From NCBI RefSeq assembly GCF_003626695.1, contig NZ_RBAH01000009.1:124001-188000 (forward strand): a stretch of 64,000 bases of DNA, written 5' to 3'. This DNA comes from Paenibacillus ginsengarvi (GTDB lineage: Bacteria; Bacillota; Bacilli; Paenibacillales; NBRC-103111). Under the pieces are notes generated by a model. It did not search any database. It saw nothing but the letters and a program-made list of their open reading frames with translations, and had not been told where the DNA came from. Shown here piece after piece: positions 8,226 to 15,882 of this stretch. The translations under genes were made by a program, and so were the position numbers. How positions within the stretch are numbered: position 1 is the stretch's first letter; every line of letters starts with the position of its first letter.

Positions 8226-9119
8226 CTACGTTGAATGTGCCTTACGCATCGTCCGGCGAAACTCGCTGGCCGTCTGTCCATTCGTCTCGCGGAACGCCCG
8301 CGCGAACGTGCGGAACGAGTCGAACCCGGCCGCCGCCGCGATGTCGGTAACGGACATATTCGTATGCAGCAGCATCGTGATGGCGCTCTCCATCCGGAGT
8401 TGACGTACATATTCGTGAAAACGCTTGCCCGTGTGCTCCTTGAACGAACGGCTTATATGCGGCACGCTGTAATGAAATTTTTGCGCCAAATCCTCCAAGG
8501 TCAGCTTGTCGGAATAATGTAGATGCACGTATTGGAGCAGCGGCGACAACTTGATCGTTTCGTCCGGTCCGCATTCGCGGCTTGTCTTCCCGGTATCGCC
8601 TCCAGCGCGTATGAACAGCAGCATCGCCTCGCTCAGCTTGAGCCGGATCATATGGCGTCTTCCGGGGCTGTCGGGCAGCGCGTATTCCTCGTGAAGCTGT
8701 TCCAGCGTTTGCCTCATGCGCTCCGCAGCGGCGCCGCCAAATTGGACGAACGAGGGCGAGGTCGTGCCAATCCCGTAGACGAGGCGGGAAAACTCCGGGT
8801 CTTCGTGTTCCCCGAACAGCAGCTGCAGATCGAACATGCACCGGTATTTGCTCATCGTCCGCCCGCTATCGCTCTCCAGCATATGCATATGGTGAGGAAG
8901 GAGAAATGAAGCCGTGCCGGCCTCCACGCGATGAGTCACGCCGTTAATATGCTCCGTGCCGGTTCCTTCCACGAAAAACGATAGCTCCGCATAGTCGTGA
9001 TGATGCAGAGGAGAAAGCGTAACCGTTCCGATGTTGATAAAAAACCGGTGCTGCCCGTCCGCCGCCGCCTGCAAACCGCCAATATGCTCCTGGTATTCCG
9101 GGAAATTCATTTTACTCAT
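8226..9119 (-). CDS. AraC family transcriptional regulator
   Basis: A 297-residue regulator with an N-terminal cupin-like sensor (PLHHHDYAELSFFVEG near residues 40-55) and two C-terminal helix-turn-helix motifs (LTLEDLAQKFHYSVPHISRSF and MSVTDIAAAAGFDSFRTFARAF), which together form the AraC DNA-binding domain. Start ATG at 9119 is preceded by GGGGGAA; 30 further in-frame residues upstream look unconserved. It is divergent from the M55 peptidase and DegT aminotransferase genes with a 197-base shared control region, so it probably regulates them and itself. The ligand is unknown, although AraC proteins with this cupin commonly respond to sugars. Confidence 0.88.
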   Translation of the reverse strand: MSKMNFPEYQEHIGGLQAAADGQHRFFINIGTVTLSPLHHHDYAELSFFVEGTGTEHINGVTHRVEAGTASFLLPHHMHMLESDSGRTMSKYRCMFDLQLLFGEHEDPEFSRLVYGIGTTSPSFVQFGGAAAERMRQTLEQLHEEYALPDSPGRRHMIRLKLSEAMLLFIRAGGDTGKTSRECGPDETIKLSPLLQYVHLHYSDKLTLEDLAQKFHYSVPHISRSFKEHTGKRFHEYVRQLRMESAITMLLHTNMSVTDIAAAAGFDSFRTFARAFRETNGQTASEFRRTMRKAHST

Positions 9120-9138
9120 TTGAAAATTCCCCCATATG

Positions 9139-9154
9139 ATAACCCCACAAAGTG
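9139..9154 (-). repeat. Inverse copy of the right edge of the 980-1259 repeat
   Basis: ATAACCCCACAAAGTG is the exact reverse complement of 1244-1259. It falls in the 5' leader of the AraC gene and could be a solo terminus of the same element. Confidence 0.5.
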
Positions 9155-9316
9155 GATCTTGTTCCGTTAACGCTTTACCGAACTTTTTATATCGTATAAA
9201 AAATGACACATCGTAAGAACGGTTCTGTCACATGCGCTCTTTCTTTATATTATATAGTTACATACGAGAAAGGGAAGCAGCCATAACATAATCCGCGTTC
9301 AGGGAGGGTTACGGCC

Positions 9317-10138
9317 ATGAAAATGCTGGTCATGACCGATATGGAGGGCGTAGCGGGAATGATCAATCACGACGATTGGGTTGTTCCCGGCGGCATGTAT
9401 TACGAGGAAGGCAAAAAGCTGCTGACGCTGGAAACGAATGCGGCGATCGAAGGTTTCGCGGCCGGAGGCGCTACGGAATTTCTTGTCGTGGACGGGCACG
9501 GCTACGGCGGCATCAATCATTTGCTGCTCGATTCGCGCGCCCGGTTTATGAGAGGACCGTATCACGGCAACTATTACTCGATGCTGGAGCCTTCCTTCGA
9601 TGCGATTGCCTGGGTAGGCCAACATGCGAAAGCGGGCACTCCTTTTGCCCAAATGGCGCATACCGGCTGGTTCAACGTCATCGATTATACGATCAATGGC
9701 GTATCGGTCGGCGAATTCGGACAGCTGGCGATGTGCGGCGCCTTTCTCGGCATCCGCTCGATCTTCGGCGCGGGCGATGAAGCGTTCTGCGCGGAAGCGG
9801 CCGCTCTTGTTCCCGGCATCGAGACGGTAGCGGTCAAACGGGGCGTCATGCCGGGCAAGGGAGACGAGTTCAATACGGAGGGCTATAAAGCGCGCAATAA
9901 CGGGGCGATCCATCTTCACCCGGATCAGGCAAGGGCGTACATTCGCGAAGGGGCGGAAAGGGCGGTTCGCCGGTTTATCGAGAACCGGGAACAGTTTGCG
10001 TTGCTGGAGATGAATTCCCCGTTTCGGCGCGAAGTGAAATACCGCAGCGACGGTGCGAAGGCTGCCTTCACAACTAGGGATGAGCACCCGGATAGCATTA
10101 TTCGTTTGCTGGGCGGCAAGCCTTTAAATGAAATCTAA
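9317..10138 (+). CDS. M55 family D-aminopeptidase-like protein
   Basis: A 273-residue protein of the M55 (DppA) zinc peptidase family, which in Bacillus hydrolyses D-alanyl peptides from cell-wall turnover. Family landmarks are the opening MKMLVMTDMEGVAGM with the metal-binding Asp and Glu, EFLVVDGHGYGGINH near residues 57-71, AWVGQHAKAG near 97-106, MAHTG near 113, and a histidine- and glutamate-bearing middle (NGVSVGEFGQLA). GGGAGGG precedes the ATG. It is the first gene of a likely two-gene unit with a DegT-type aminotransferase, opposite an AraC regulator. That partner is unusual for DppA, which normally sits beside dipeptide transporters, so its physiological peptide or amide substrate is uncertain. 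Confidence 0.85.
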   Translation: MKMLVMTDMEGVAGMINHDDWVVPGGMYYEEGKKLLTLETNAAIEGFAAGGATEFLVVDGHGYGGINHLLLDSRARFMRGPYHGNYYSMLEPSFDAIAWVGQHAKAGTPFAQMAHTGWFNVIDYTINGVSVGEFGQLAMCGAFLGIRSIFGAGDEAFCAEAAALVPGIETVAVKRGVMPGKGDEFNTEGYKARNNGAIHLHPDQARAYIREGAERAVRRFIENREQFALLEMNSPFRREVKYRSDGAKAAFTTRDEHPDSIIRLLGGKPLNEI

Positions 10139-10165
10139 TAATAGGGATAAAGGGGAGCGAATACG

Positions 10166-11500
10166 ATGATCGGAACGGAAAAGCTCGGATTATTCGGAGG
10201 ACCGAAAGCGGTAACAGGACCTCACGAGGATATGTTCAAATGGCCGATTATTACCGAAGAGGATGAAGCGGCCGCGGTTCAAGTGCTGCGCGACGGCGCG
10301 ATGTCGGGAACGGACATTACCAAGAAATTCGAGAAGGAATTCGCCGAATGGCTCGGGATGGATTACGCGCTAGGGTTCAATAACGGCACTAGCTCGCTGC
10401 TCGGCGCTTTTTACGGCTGCGGTATCGGCGTAGGCGATGAGGTTATTTGTCCGAGCGTCACCTACTGGGCATCCGCGCTGCCGGCTTATTCGCTCGGAGC
10501 GTCCGTTGTGTTCGCCGAGATCGATCCGGTTACGCTGTGTCTCGATCCGAACGACATCGAACATCGGATTACGGAGCGGACGAAAGCGATCGTAGTCGTC
10601 CATTATTTGGGCCACCCGGCCGATATGGACCCGATTATGGAAGTTGCGAGAAAGCATAATTTGAAAGTCATCGAAGACGTATCCCATGCGCAAGGCGGCT
10701 ACTATAAAGGGCACAGAGTCGGAACGATCGGCGATGTCGGCGCGATGTCGCTTATGGCAGGCAAATCGTTCGCCATCGGCGAAGGCGGCATCTTAGTCAC
10801 GAATGATCAGGAAATTTACGAGCGGGCGATCGCGTTCGGACATTACGAGCGGAACAATCAAGACATCCAAACGCCGAGCCTTCAGCCGTTTATCGGTTTG
10901 CCGCTGGGCGGATACAAATTCCGGATGCATCAAGTCAGCTCGGCGGTCGGCCGCGTGCAATTGAAATATTACGACGAGAGAATCGCTGAAATCGATAAAG
11001 CGATGAATTATTTCTGGGATTCGCTGGAGGGCGTTCCGGGCCTCCGAGCGCATCGTCCTGCAAAGAATTCGGGCAGCACGATGGGCGGCTGGTATGCGAC
11101 GCACGGCCACTACGTGCCGGAAGAGCTCGGCGGCTTATCGGTAACTCGTTTTTGCGAAGCCGTTCGCGCGGAAGGCGTCGGCATAGCTCCGGGCTGCAAC
11201 CTGCCGCTTCATCTGCATCCGCTTCAGCATGACGCCGACGTATACGGTCATGGCAAGCCGACGATCATTGCCAATGCGTCCCGCGACCTGCGCCAGCCGA
11301 AAGGAGCCTTGCCGGTATCGGAAGGTATTGCCGCGCGCGTGTACTCGCTGCCGTGGTTCAAGCATTTCCGGCCGGAGCTGATCGATCAGTATGTCGAAGC
11401 ATTTCGCAAAGTGGCGACGCAATACGAAGCGCTGCTGGCGGACGACAAGGGCAACCCGGAGAAGCTAGGCGGCTGGAACTTTTTCCGGCAAAAAGTGTAA
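10166..11500 (+). CDS. DegT/DnrJ/EryC1/StrS family aminotransferase
   Basis: A 444-residue PLP-dependent enzyme of the sugar aminotransferase/dehydratase family. The internal aldimine lysine is in MAGKSFAIGEGGILVTND near residue 200. Also visible are the substrate-entry segment FNNGTSSLLGAFYGCGIGVGDEVICPSVTYWASALP and the cofactor-binding VIEDVSHAQGG. It is longer than typical members by an extended C-terminal third. GGGGAGCG sits ten bases before the ATG and the gene follows the M55 gene by 27 bases, so co-transcription is likely. A second, more standard member of this family is encoded at 25267-26478. The exact amino sugar or deoxysugar handled is unknown. Confidence 0.88.
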   Translation: MIGTEKLGLFGGPKAVTGPHEDMFKWPIITEEDEAAAVQVLRDGAMSGTDITKKFEKEFAEWLGMDYALGFNNGTSSLLGAFYGCGIGVGDEVICPSVTYWASALPAYSLGASVVFAEIDPVTLCLDPNDIEHRITERTKAIVVVHYLGHPADMDPIMEVARKHNLKVIEDVSHAQGGYYKGHRVGTIGDVGAMSLMAGKSFAIGEGGILVTNDQEIYERAIAFGHYERNNQDIQTPSLQPFIGLPLGGYKFRMHQVSSAVGRVQLKYYDERIAEIDKAMNYFWDSLEGVPGLRAHRPAKNSGSTMGGWYATHGHYVPEELGGLSVTRFCEAVRAEGVGIAPGCNLPLHLHPLQHDADVYGHGKPTIIANASRDLRQPKGALPVSEGIAARVYSLPWFKHFRPELIDQYVEAFRKVATQYEALLADDKGNPEKLGGWNFFRQKV

Positions 11501-11524
11501 GGTTTTGTGTTAAGCCGTTGTTCC

Positions 11525-11561
11525 GCTCCTTTCGCCTCAAGCGAAGGGAGCTTTTCTTTTT
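11525..11561 (+). terminator. Terminator after the DegT-family gene
   Basis: GCTCCTTTCGC and GCGAAGGGAGC form an eleven-base stem (one G-T pair) with loop CTCAA, then TTTTCTTTTT. Confidence 0.85.
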
Positions 11562-11659
11562 ATGTATGAATTGACAAGTGCAGGTGCGACGTATTCCTAT
11601 TGGTTAATGGTTATCCTATAAGCGAAGTCTTTCCCGACGGAAGGAGGAAGCAGAGGGGT

Positions 11660-11785
11660 ATGGACGATACGAAAGCGTACTTGAACAAGCTTCACGAGAC
11701 GCAGGCGAAGGACGAGAAAAACCGGAGAACGCACGGCAAGGGCGATCCGGACCGGAAGCTGCCCGGCAAGCAGAAGGAACGATAA
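11660..11785 (+). CDS. DUF4023-like small hydrophilic protein (41 aa)
   Basis: Short gene with a strong AAGGAGGAAG just upstream. The product begins MDDTKAYLNKLHETQAKDEK and ends GDPDRKLPGKQKER. The pattern of a short helix followed by KNRRxHGKGxPxxKLPxKQ matches, from memory, the tiny DUF4023 proteins found widely in spore-forming bacilli. The function is unknown; it is highly charged, with no signal or membrane segment. It lies 51 bases upstream of another tiny gene on the same strand, and the two may be co-transcribed. Confidence 0.65.
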   Translation: MDDTKAYLNKLHETQAKDEKNRRTHGKGDPDRKLPGKQKER

Positions 11786-11835
11786 GTTTCGGCTAGTCAA
11801 ACGGTTGACTTTGTTCATACAGGAGGTGGCAGAAG

Positions 11836-11970
11836 ATGCCCCATCATCGGCGCAAAGCGTTCAAGGAACAGCAAAATATGTCCAGCATGAAGGAAGAAGC
11901 GCGCACGCTGCACCCGGACAAGGCGAAAGCTTTTCCGCCCTCGGCGAACAATATCGGCAAGCAAAGCTGA
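11836..11970 (+). CDS. Small basic protein (44 aa), unknown
   Basis: ATG at 11836 with CAGGAGGTG eight bases upstream. The product opens MPHHRRKAFKEQQNMSSMKE and ends PPSANNIGKQS. It is basic, hydrophilic and probably disordered, without a signal or membrane helix. I do not recognise a family. The strong ribosome binding site and the clean terminator downstream support a real gene. It is grouped with two other tiny genes, one on the same strand and one convergent, and a forespore or stress role would be only a guess. Confidence 0.55.
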   Translation: MPHHRRKAFKEQQNMSSMKEEARTLHPDKAKAFPPSANNIGKQS

Positions 11971-11987
11971 GTTTTTTGGTTTGATAT

Positions 11988-12050
11988 AAAACGAAACCCC
12001 GTTCGAAAATGAGCCGAATCGACGTCATTTGAATCGGGGTTTCGTTTTTT
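11988..12050. terminator. Bidirectional terminator between small convergent genes
   Basis: AACGAAACCCCG and CGGGGTTTCGTT are perfect twelve-base arms with further pairing (AATGA/TCATT) inside, then a T-run. A-rich sequence on the other side allows use by the minus-strand small gene as well. Confidence 0.8.
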
Positions 12051-12066
12051 AACGAGTGGCTGGGGG

Positions 12067-12183
12067 CTATCCTTGATCGTGATGATCGGACAATTCCTTG
12101 AGCGAAGTAATTTTTCCGTGCGGGTGCGGCGTTTGCTTGCGGATTTTCCACGCGTTTTCTTTACGGCGCTTGGATGTTGTCAT
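12067..12183 (-). CDS. Small basic protein (38 aa), unknown
   Basis: ATG at 12183 with GGAGGTGTTACATCCT upstream. The product starts MTTSKRRKENAWKIRKQTPH, continues PHGKITSLKELSDHHDQG, and is strongly basic at the N-terminus. The phrase PHGKxxSLKELS recalls a family of very short conserved Paenibacillaceae proteins (possibly DUF6254), but I cannot confirm this from memory. It converges on the small gene at 11836 and shares its terminator. Confidence 0.55.
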   Translation of the reverse strand: MTTSKRRKENAWKIRKQTPHPHGKITSLKELSDHHDQG

Positions 12184-12284
12184 AGGATGTAACACCTCCA
12201 TCTCGTATAGTTGGCTACCGGGCCTGTTTTTATGTACAATGAAGCTGTGTCTTCCAATATGGATGAAAGAGGGAATTTGCGTAT

Positions 12285-12968
12285 ATGGACATTACATATT
12301 TCGGTCATTCCTGCTTGTATGTGGAGAGCGAAGGCAAAAAGGTCATCATCGATCCGTTCTTGTCCGGCAATCCGGCGTCGGGCGTTTCTCCGAAAGACAT
12401 CGAGGTCGACGCGGTGCTGCTGACGCACGCCCATGACGATCATTTCGGCGACAGCATCGAGATCGCGATGACGAACAATTGTCCGATCGTAGCCGTGTTT
12501 GAGCTGGCGATGCACTGTATCCGGCTCGGAGCCCGCGCTCATGCGATGAATATCGGGGGAGCGCATACGATGGAGGGCTTCCGCATCAAATTTACGAAGG
12601 CGTTTCACGGCTCTTCGCTCAGGGAAGGAGATCGCTATTTGTATGCCGGTCAGCCGGCGGGTATTTTGCTGACGTCCGGCGGTACTACGATCTATCATGC
12701 CGGAGATACTTCGCTATTCGGCGATATGAAACTGATCGGCGAGATGAACGATATCGCCCTGGCCGCGCTGCCGATCGGAGACAATTACACGATGGGACCG
12801 GAAGACGCCGTATACGCGGCCCAGTGGCTGCGAACGAAGCGGGTCATTCCGCTCCACTACGATACGTTTCCGGTAATTCGCCAGGACGCGAACCGTTTTG
12901 CCGCCATGCTGGGCGAGCGCGATATCGAATGTTATCCGCTGAAAAGCAAGGAAACGATTACGATTTGA
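12285..12968 (+). CDS. UPF0173-type metal-dependent hydrolase
   Basis: A 227-residue member of the metallo-beta-lactamase fold, closest to the UPF0173/YtkL group. Visible metal ligands are the early strand MDITYFGHSCLYVE, the signature LLTHAHDDHFGDS (HxHxDH) near residues 46-57, YHAGDTSLF with a bridging aspartate near 140, and a terminal histidine in VIPLHYDTFP near 190. The family has two Zn ions and unknown natural substrates. The start has GAAAGAGGGA just upstream. Monocistronic, with a hairpin after it. Confidence 0.9.
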   Translation: MDITYFGHSCLYVESEGKKVIIDPFLSGNPASGVSPKDIEVDAVLLTHAHDDHFGDSIEIAMTNNCPIVAVFELAMHCIRLGARAHAMNIGGAHTMEGFRIKFTKAFHGSSLREGDRYLYAGQPAGILLTSGGTTIYHAGDTSLFGDMKLIGEMNDIALAALPIGDNYTMGPEDAVYAAQWLRTKRVIPLHYDTFPVIRQDANRFAAMLGERDIECYPLKSKETITI

Positions 12969-12979
12969 TTGCGCCGCAT

Positions 12980-13022
12980 ATCGGGAGCCGCCTTTTCACC
13001 AAAGGTGGTTTTCATTTTTTTT
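12980..13022 (+). terminator. Probable terminator after the UPF0173 gene
   Basis: CCGCC pairs with GGTGG (one G-T pair) around a short loop that itself contains CACC-AAA-GGTG, followed by TTTTCATTTTTTTT. Short stem, good T-run. Confidence 0.55.
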
Positions 13023-13151
13023 GATATAACCTGAGCTTTGAAAATCACGCAAATTTTGTGTCATTTTTCGTTTACAGAATGTGGAGAAGTAGTATAATGA
13101 CATTGTTTGGCAGGCTTGGTTGTACATATCCGATAAAGGGAGTGGAAGTCC

Positions 13152-14240
13152 TTGAGTTCGAGCAACGTTCGAGTGGGCATTATCGGTCAAGGCCGGAGCG
13201 GCAGAGAAATTCACGCCGAAACGCTGAAAAAGATCGGCGACAAATTTACGATTGTAGCCGTCTCCGATGCGATGGAGGAAAGACGGGAGAAAGCGATCCG
13301 GGATTATGGCTGCGAAGCATACAGCGATTACCGCGACATGATGAAAAGAACCGATCTGGACCTGATCGTAAATGCGACGCCGAGTCATTTGCACGTTCCT
13401 GTTTCGCTGGAGCTGCTGGAAGCTGGCTTCCATGTGCTCTGCGAGAAGCCGCTTGCCCGCACGACGGAGGAAGTGGACCAGCTCGTCGCCGCCGCCAAAA
13501 AAGCAGGCAAAGTAATCGCCATTTTCCAGCAGTATCGTTATTTTCCGGTCATTCAGGAAATCAATAAAGTGCTCCAATCGGGCGTGCTCGGCCGAATCGT
13601 CCAAATCTCCATCTCAGCCAGTTCGTTCGCCCGGCGCTGGGATTGGCAAACGCTAAAAGCGAAAAATGGCGGCAGCCTGATGAACACGGGCGTTCACTTT
13701 GTCGATTTGTCGCTGCAATGGCTCGCCGCCGAGACGACTCCAAACGTCATGTGCCGCATGGATAGCGCAAACAGCTTCGGCGACGCGGAAGACTTTTGCA
13801 AGCTGCTCCTGAACAGTCCCGGCAAACCGCTCGTCGATATCGAGATTTCGAGCTGCAACGCTTATCCCGGGCCGACCTACCAGATTCAAGGGAAAAATGG
13901 CGGGCTGAAAGCAACGAATGCCGGAATCGAATGGAGATATTTCAAGCCGGAGGAAGCGCCGCACCGCGAGCTGATTACAGAACCGCTCAGCAACGCCGAC
14001 GGCAAGCCGGTATACTGCAGGGAAGAGCTGACCTGGCATACGGGAAGCTGGAAATCGGGAGAAGGAGAAGCATACCCGGCTCCGGCAATCGCCTTTTACC
14101 ATATGCTGCACGATACGCTGACCGAAGGGAAACCGCTTACGGTTACGCCGGATCATGTTCGTCAGCAGATCGAGATTTTGGAGGAAGCGTTCCGGCAAAA
14201 TCCGCTGTTTGCTCCGGAGGAGCAGTCCGCTTCTAACTGA
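13152..14240 (+). CDS. Gfo/Idh/MocA family oxidoreductase
   Basis: NAD(P)-dependent dehydrogenase of 362 residues. The N-terminal Rossmann domain shows VGIIGQGRSGREIHA (GxGxxG-like, residues 8-22) and the family signature VLCEKPLARTTEE near 99-111, where lysine of EKP is catalytic. The C-terminal half is the GFO/IDH alpha/beta domain with GGSLMNTGVHFVDLSLQWL, containing the usual aspartate/histidine pair. The start is TTG with AAGGGAGTGG upstream. It stands alone with a terminator behind it; no kinase, transporter or regulator is adjacent, so the polyol or sugar substrate cannot be inferred. Confidence 0.88.
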   Translation: MSSSNVRVGIIGQGRSGREIHAETLKKIGDKFTIVAVSDAMEERREKAIRDYGCEAYSDYRDMMKRTDLDLIVNATPSHLHVPVSLELLEAGFHVLCEKPLARTTEEVDQLVAAAKKAGKVIAIFQQYRYFPVIQEINKVLQSGVLGRIVQISISASSFARRWDWQTLKAKNGGSLMNTGVHFVDLSLQWLAAETTPNVMCRMDSANSFGDAEDFCKLLLNSPGKPLVDIEISSCNAYPGPTYQIQGKNGGLKATNAGIEWRYFKPEEAPHRELITEPLSNADGKPVYCREELTWHTGSWKSGEGEAYPAPAIAFYHMLHDTLTEGKPLTVTPDHVRQQIEILEEAFRQNPLFAPEEQSASN

Positions 14241-14254
14241 TACGGTTCAAGAAA

Positions 14255-14286
14255 GCGCCTACACTTGGATGTGTGGGCGTTTTTTG
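14255..14286 (+). terminator. Terminator after the oxidoreductase gene
   Basis: GCGCCTACAC and GTGTGGGCG pair around TTGGAT, then six T. Lies between convergent genes. Confidence 0.8.
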
Positions 14287-14325
14287 CGCTTTACGCTTTA
14301 GACAGGTGCGTCCGTTAGCTTGACT

Positions 14326-14871
14326 TTACAACAACGACTCGATCACCGGCTCTAGTTCAATCGGTTCTGTTGTTGTTTCATATCTGCCGAACACTTGACC
14401 GCTCCGATCAATTAAAAATTTGGTGAAATTCCATTTGATCCCGTCGTCAGCGTACAGATCGGGGTCGTTTTGCAGCAGAAAGCTTTGCATGTTTTGACCT
14501 TCGGCAGTATCGGTATTCAATCCACGAAACGAAGCTTGCCCGGTCAAAAATAAAAATAACGGATGAGCGTTCGGGCCCTTAACCTCGATCTTCTCGAATA
14601 ATGGGAACGTGAGTCCGAATTGGCTTAAACAGTACTCCCGCGCTTCCGACCCGCTCCCGGGCTCCTTTCCGTTAAACTGGTTGCATGGAAACGCAAGAAC
14701 AGCAAATCCTCGTTCGGCATAACGTTCATAAAGCCGCTGAAGTCCGGCAAATTGCCGGGAATAACTGCATTTGCTGGCGCTGTTCACAATCAGGAGAACC
14801 TTTCCCCGGTACGCGGACCATTCGGCGGCTTCTCCGGTAATCGTATTCACTTGATAGTCATAAACAGACAT
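14326..14871 (-). CDS. Glutathione peroxidase family protein (thiol peroxidase)
   Basis: A 181-residue peroxidase. The peroxidatic residue is Cys35 in VNSASKCSYSRQF, where animal enzymes have selenocysteine; the rest of the catalytic set appears as FPCNQFNGKEPGS (Gln and resolving-Cys region) and KWNFTKFLIDRSGQV (Trp and Asn). In Firmicutes these enzymes usually take electrons from thioredoxin or bacillithiol rather than glutathione, which is family knowledge. GGGAGGGAATCAGTT precedes the ATG. It is a monocistronic gene convergent with the oxidoreductase. The residues after Cys35 (SYSRQF) differ from the usual GFTPQY, which may affect reactivity. Confidence 0.92.
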   Translation of the reverse strand: MSVYDYQVNTITGEAAEWSAYRGKVLLIVNSASKCSYSRQFAGLQRLYERYAERGFAVLAFPCNQFNGKEPGSGSEAREYCLSQFGLTFPLFEKIEVKGPNAHPLFLFLTGQASFRGLNTDTAEGQNMQSFLLQNDPDLYADDGIKWNFTKFLIDRSGQVFGRYETTTEPIELEPVIESLL

Positions 14872-15043
14872 AACTGATTCCCTCCCGATTTCACTTGTAT
14901 AAACACGACAATAACAGATTTCGTCTTATTGGTATAATATATAATAACAATAAAATTTATAGGTAATCATGATAAAGAAGCGAGAGAAGAGACGCGGCGC
15001 GCTCCCCGGAATACCCGTTCATTCTTCCCCGTCCGGCAAATCG

Positions 15044-15052
15044 TGATATAAT
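15044..15052 (+). promoter_or_regulatory. Extended -10 promoter for the ATPase-SDR unit
   Basis: TGATATAAT is a TGn-extended -10 match; the -35 position is poor. It is 84 bases before the ATPase start. Confidence 0.5.
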
Positions 15053-15135
15053 GGACCTGAAACGACTCATCCGCGAAACGGTCGCCTAACATCTGTTACC
15101 TCATTCGTCGCGGCAGAAGGAGCCAGGATACGGGA

Positions 15136-15867
15136 ATGATTATCGTACGAAACTTGACGAAAACATGGGTCGACGGGCAAACGGTATTGTCCAAAGTAAG
15201 TTTCCAAGTCGACAAGGGCGAATTCGTCGTCCTGATTGGAGCGAGCGGGAGCGGCAAATCGACTTTGCTCGACTGTATGGCGCTTCAGCAGCCATGGACC
15301 GAAGGTCAGCTCATCATAGACGGATCCGAGCTCAGCTACAAAAAGTGGGGAGACCGGTTCAAGCTGCGCAGGGAATGGGCGTTTCTCGAGGAGAAGCCGG
15401 CGCTGCATCCGAAAAAAAATGCGCTCAAAAACGTGTTCAGCGGCCGTTTTTTTCAGCTCCCGCTATGGCGGAAGCTGACGGGAACGATCTCGACAAGCGA
15501 GCATATTTTGGCGATGGATTACCTGGAGCGGGTCGGGCTGCTGGACAAAGCGAAAATGCTGCCGGCGGAAAAGCTCAGCGGAGGCGAGCAGCAGCGTGTC
15601 GCCATCGCGAAAGCGCTCGCTTCCGGGGCCAAAGTCATCCTCGCCGACGAGCCTACGAAGGGGCTGGACCCCGAGTCGGCGGCGAAGGTGCTGCAAGATT
15701 TGCGGACGCTATGCAAGGAGCATGACATGATCGTCATCGCCGCCACGCAAAGTCTGGAAATCGCCGAACGCCATGCGTCGCGTATATGGGGGCTTGCCGA
15801 GGGCAAGCTGCTGCTGGATATTCCCGCGCGCAGACTGACCCAGAGCGAGAAAAATAAACTTTTTTAA
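15136..15867 (+). CDS. PhnC-like ABC transporter ATP-binding protein
   Basis: A 243-residue ABC ATPase with all motifs: Walker A GASGSGKST (residues 36-44), Q-loop region, signature LSGGEQQRVAIAKAL (about 151-165), Walker B VILADEPTKGLD, and a late histidine-less switch IAATQSLE, where the H-loop His is replaced by Gln. The sequence resembles phosphonate PhnC ATPases, but no permease or binding-protein gene is adjacent, and an SDR gene follows 15 bases later. A lone ATPase of this kind may serve a distant permease or a non-transport role. AAGGAG lies 13 bases before the ATG. Confidence 0.8.
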   Translation: MIIVRNLTKTWVDGQTVLSKVSFQVDKGEFVVLIGASGSGKSTLLDCMALQQPWTEGQLIIDGSELSYKKWGDRFKLRREWAFLEEKPALHPKKNALKNVFSGRFFQLPLWRKLTGTISTSEHILAMDYLERVGLLDKAKMLPAEKLSGGEQQRVAIAKALASGAKVILADEPTKGLDPESAAKVLQDLRTLCKEHDMIVIAATQSLEIAERHASRIWGLAEGKLLLDIPARRLTQSEKNKLF

Positions 15868-15882
15868 GGAGCGACCTTCCAC

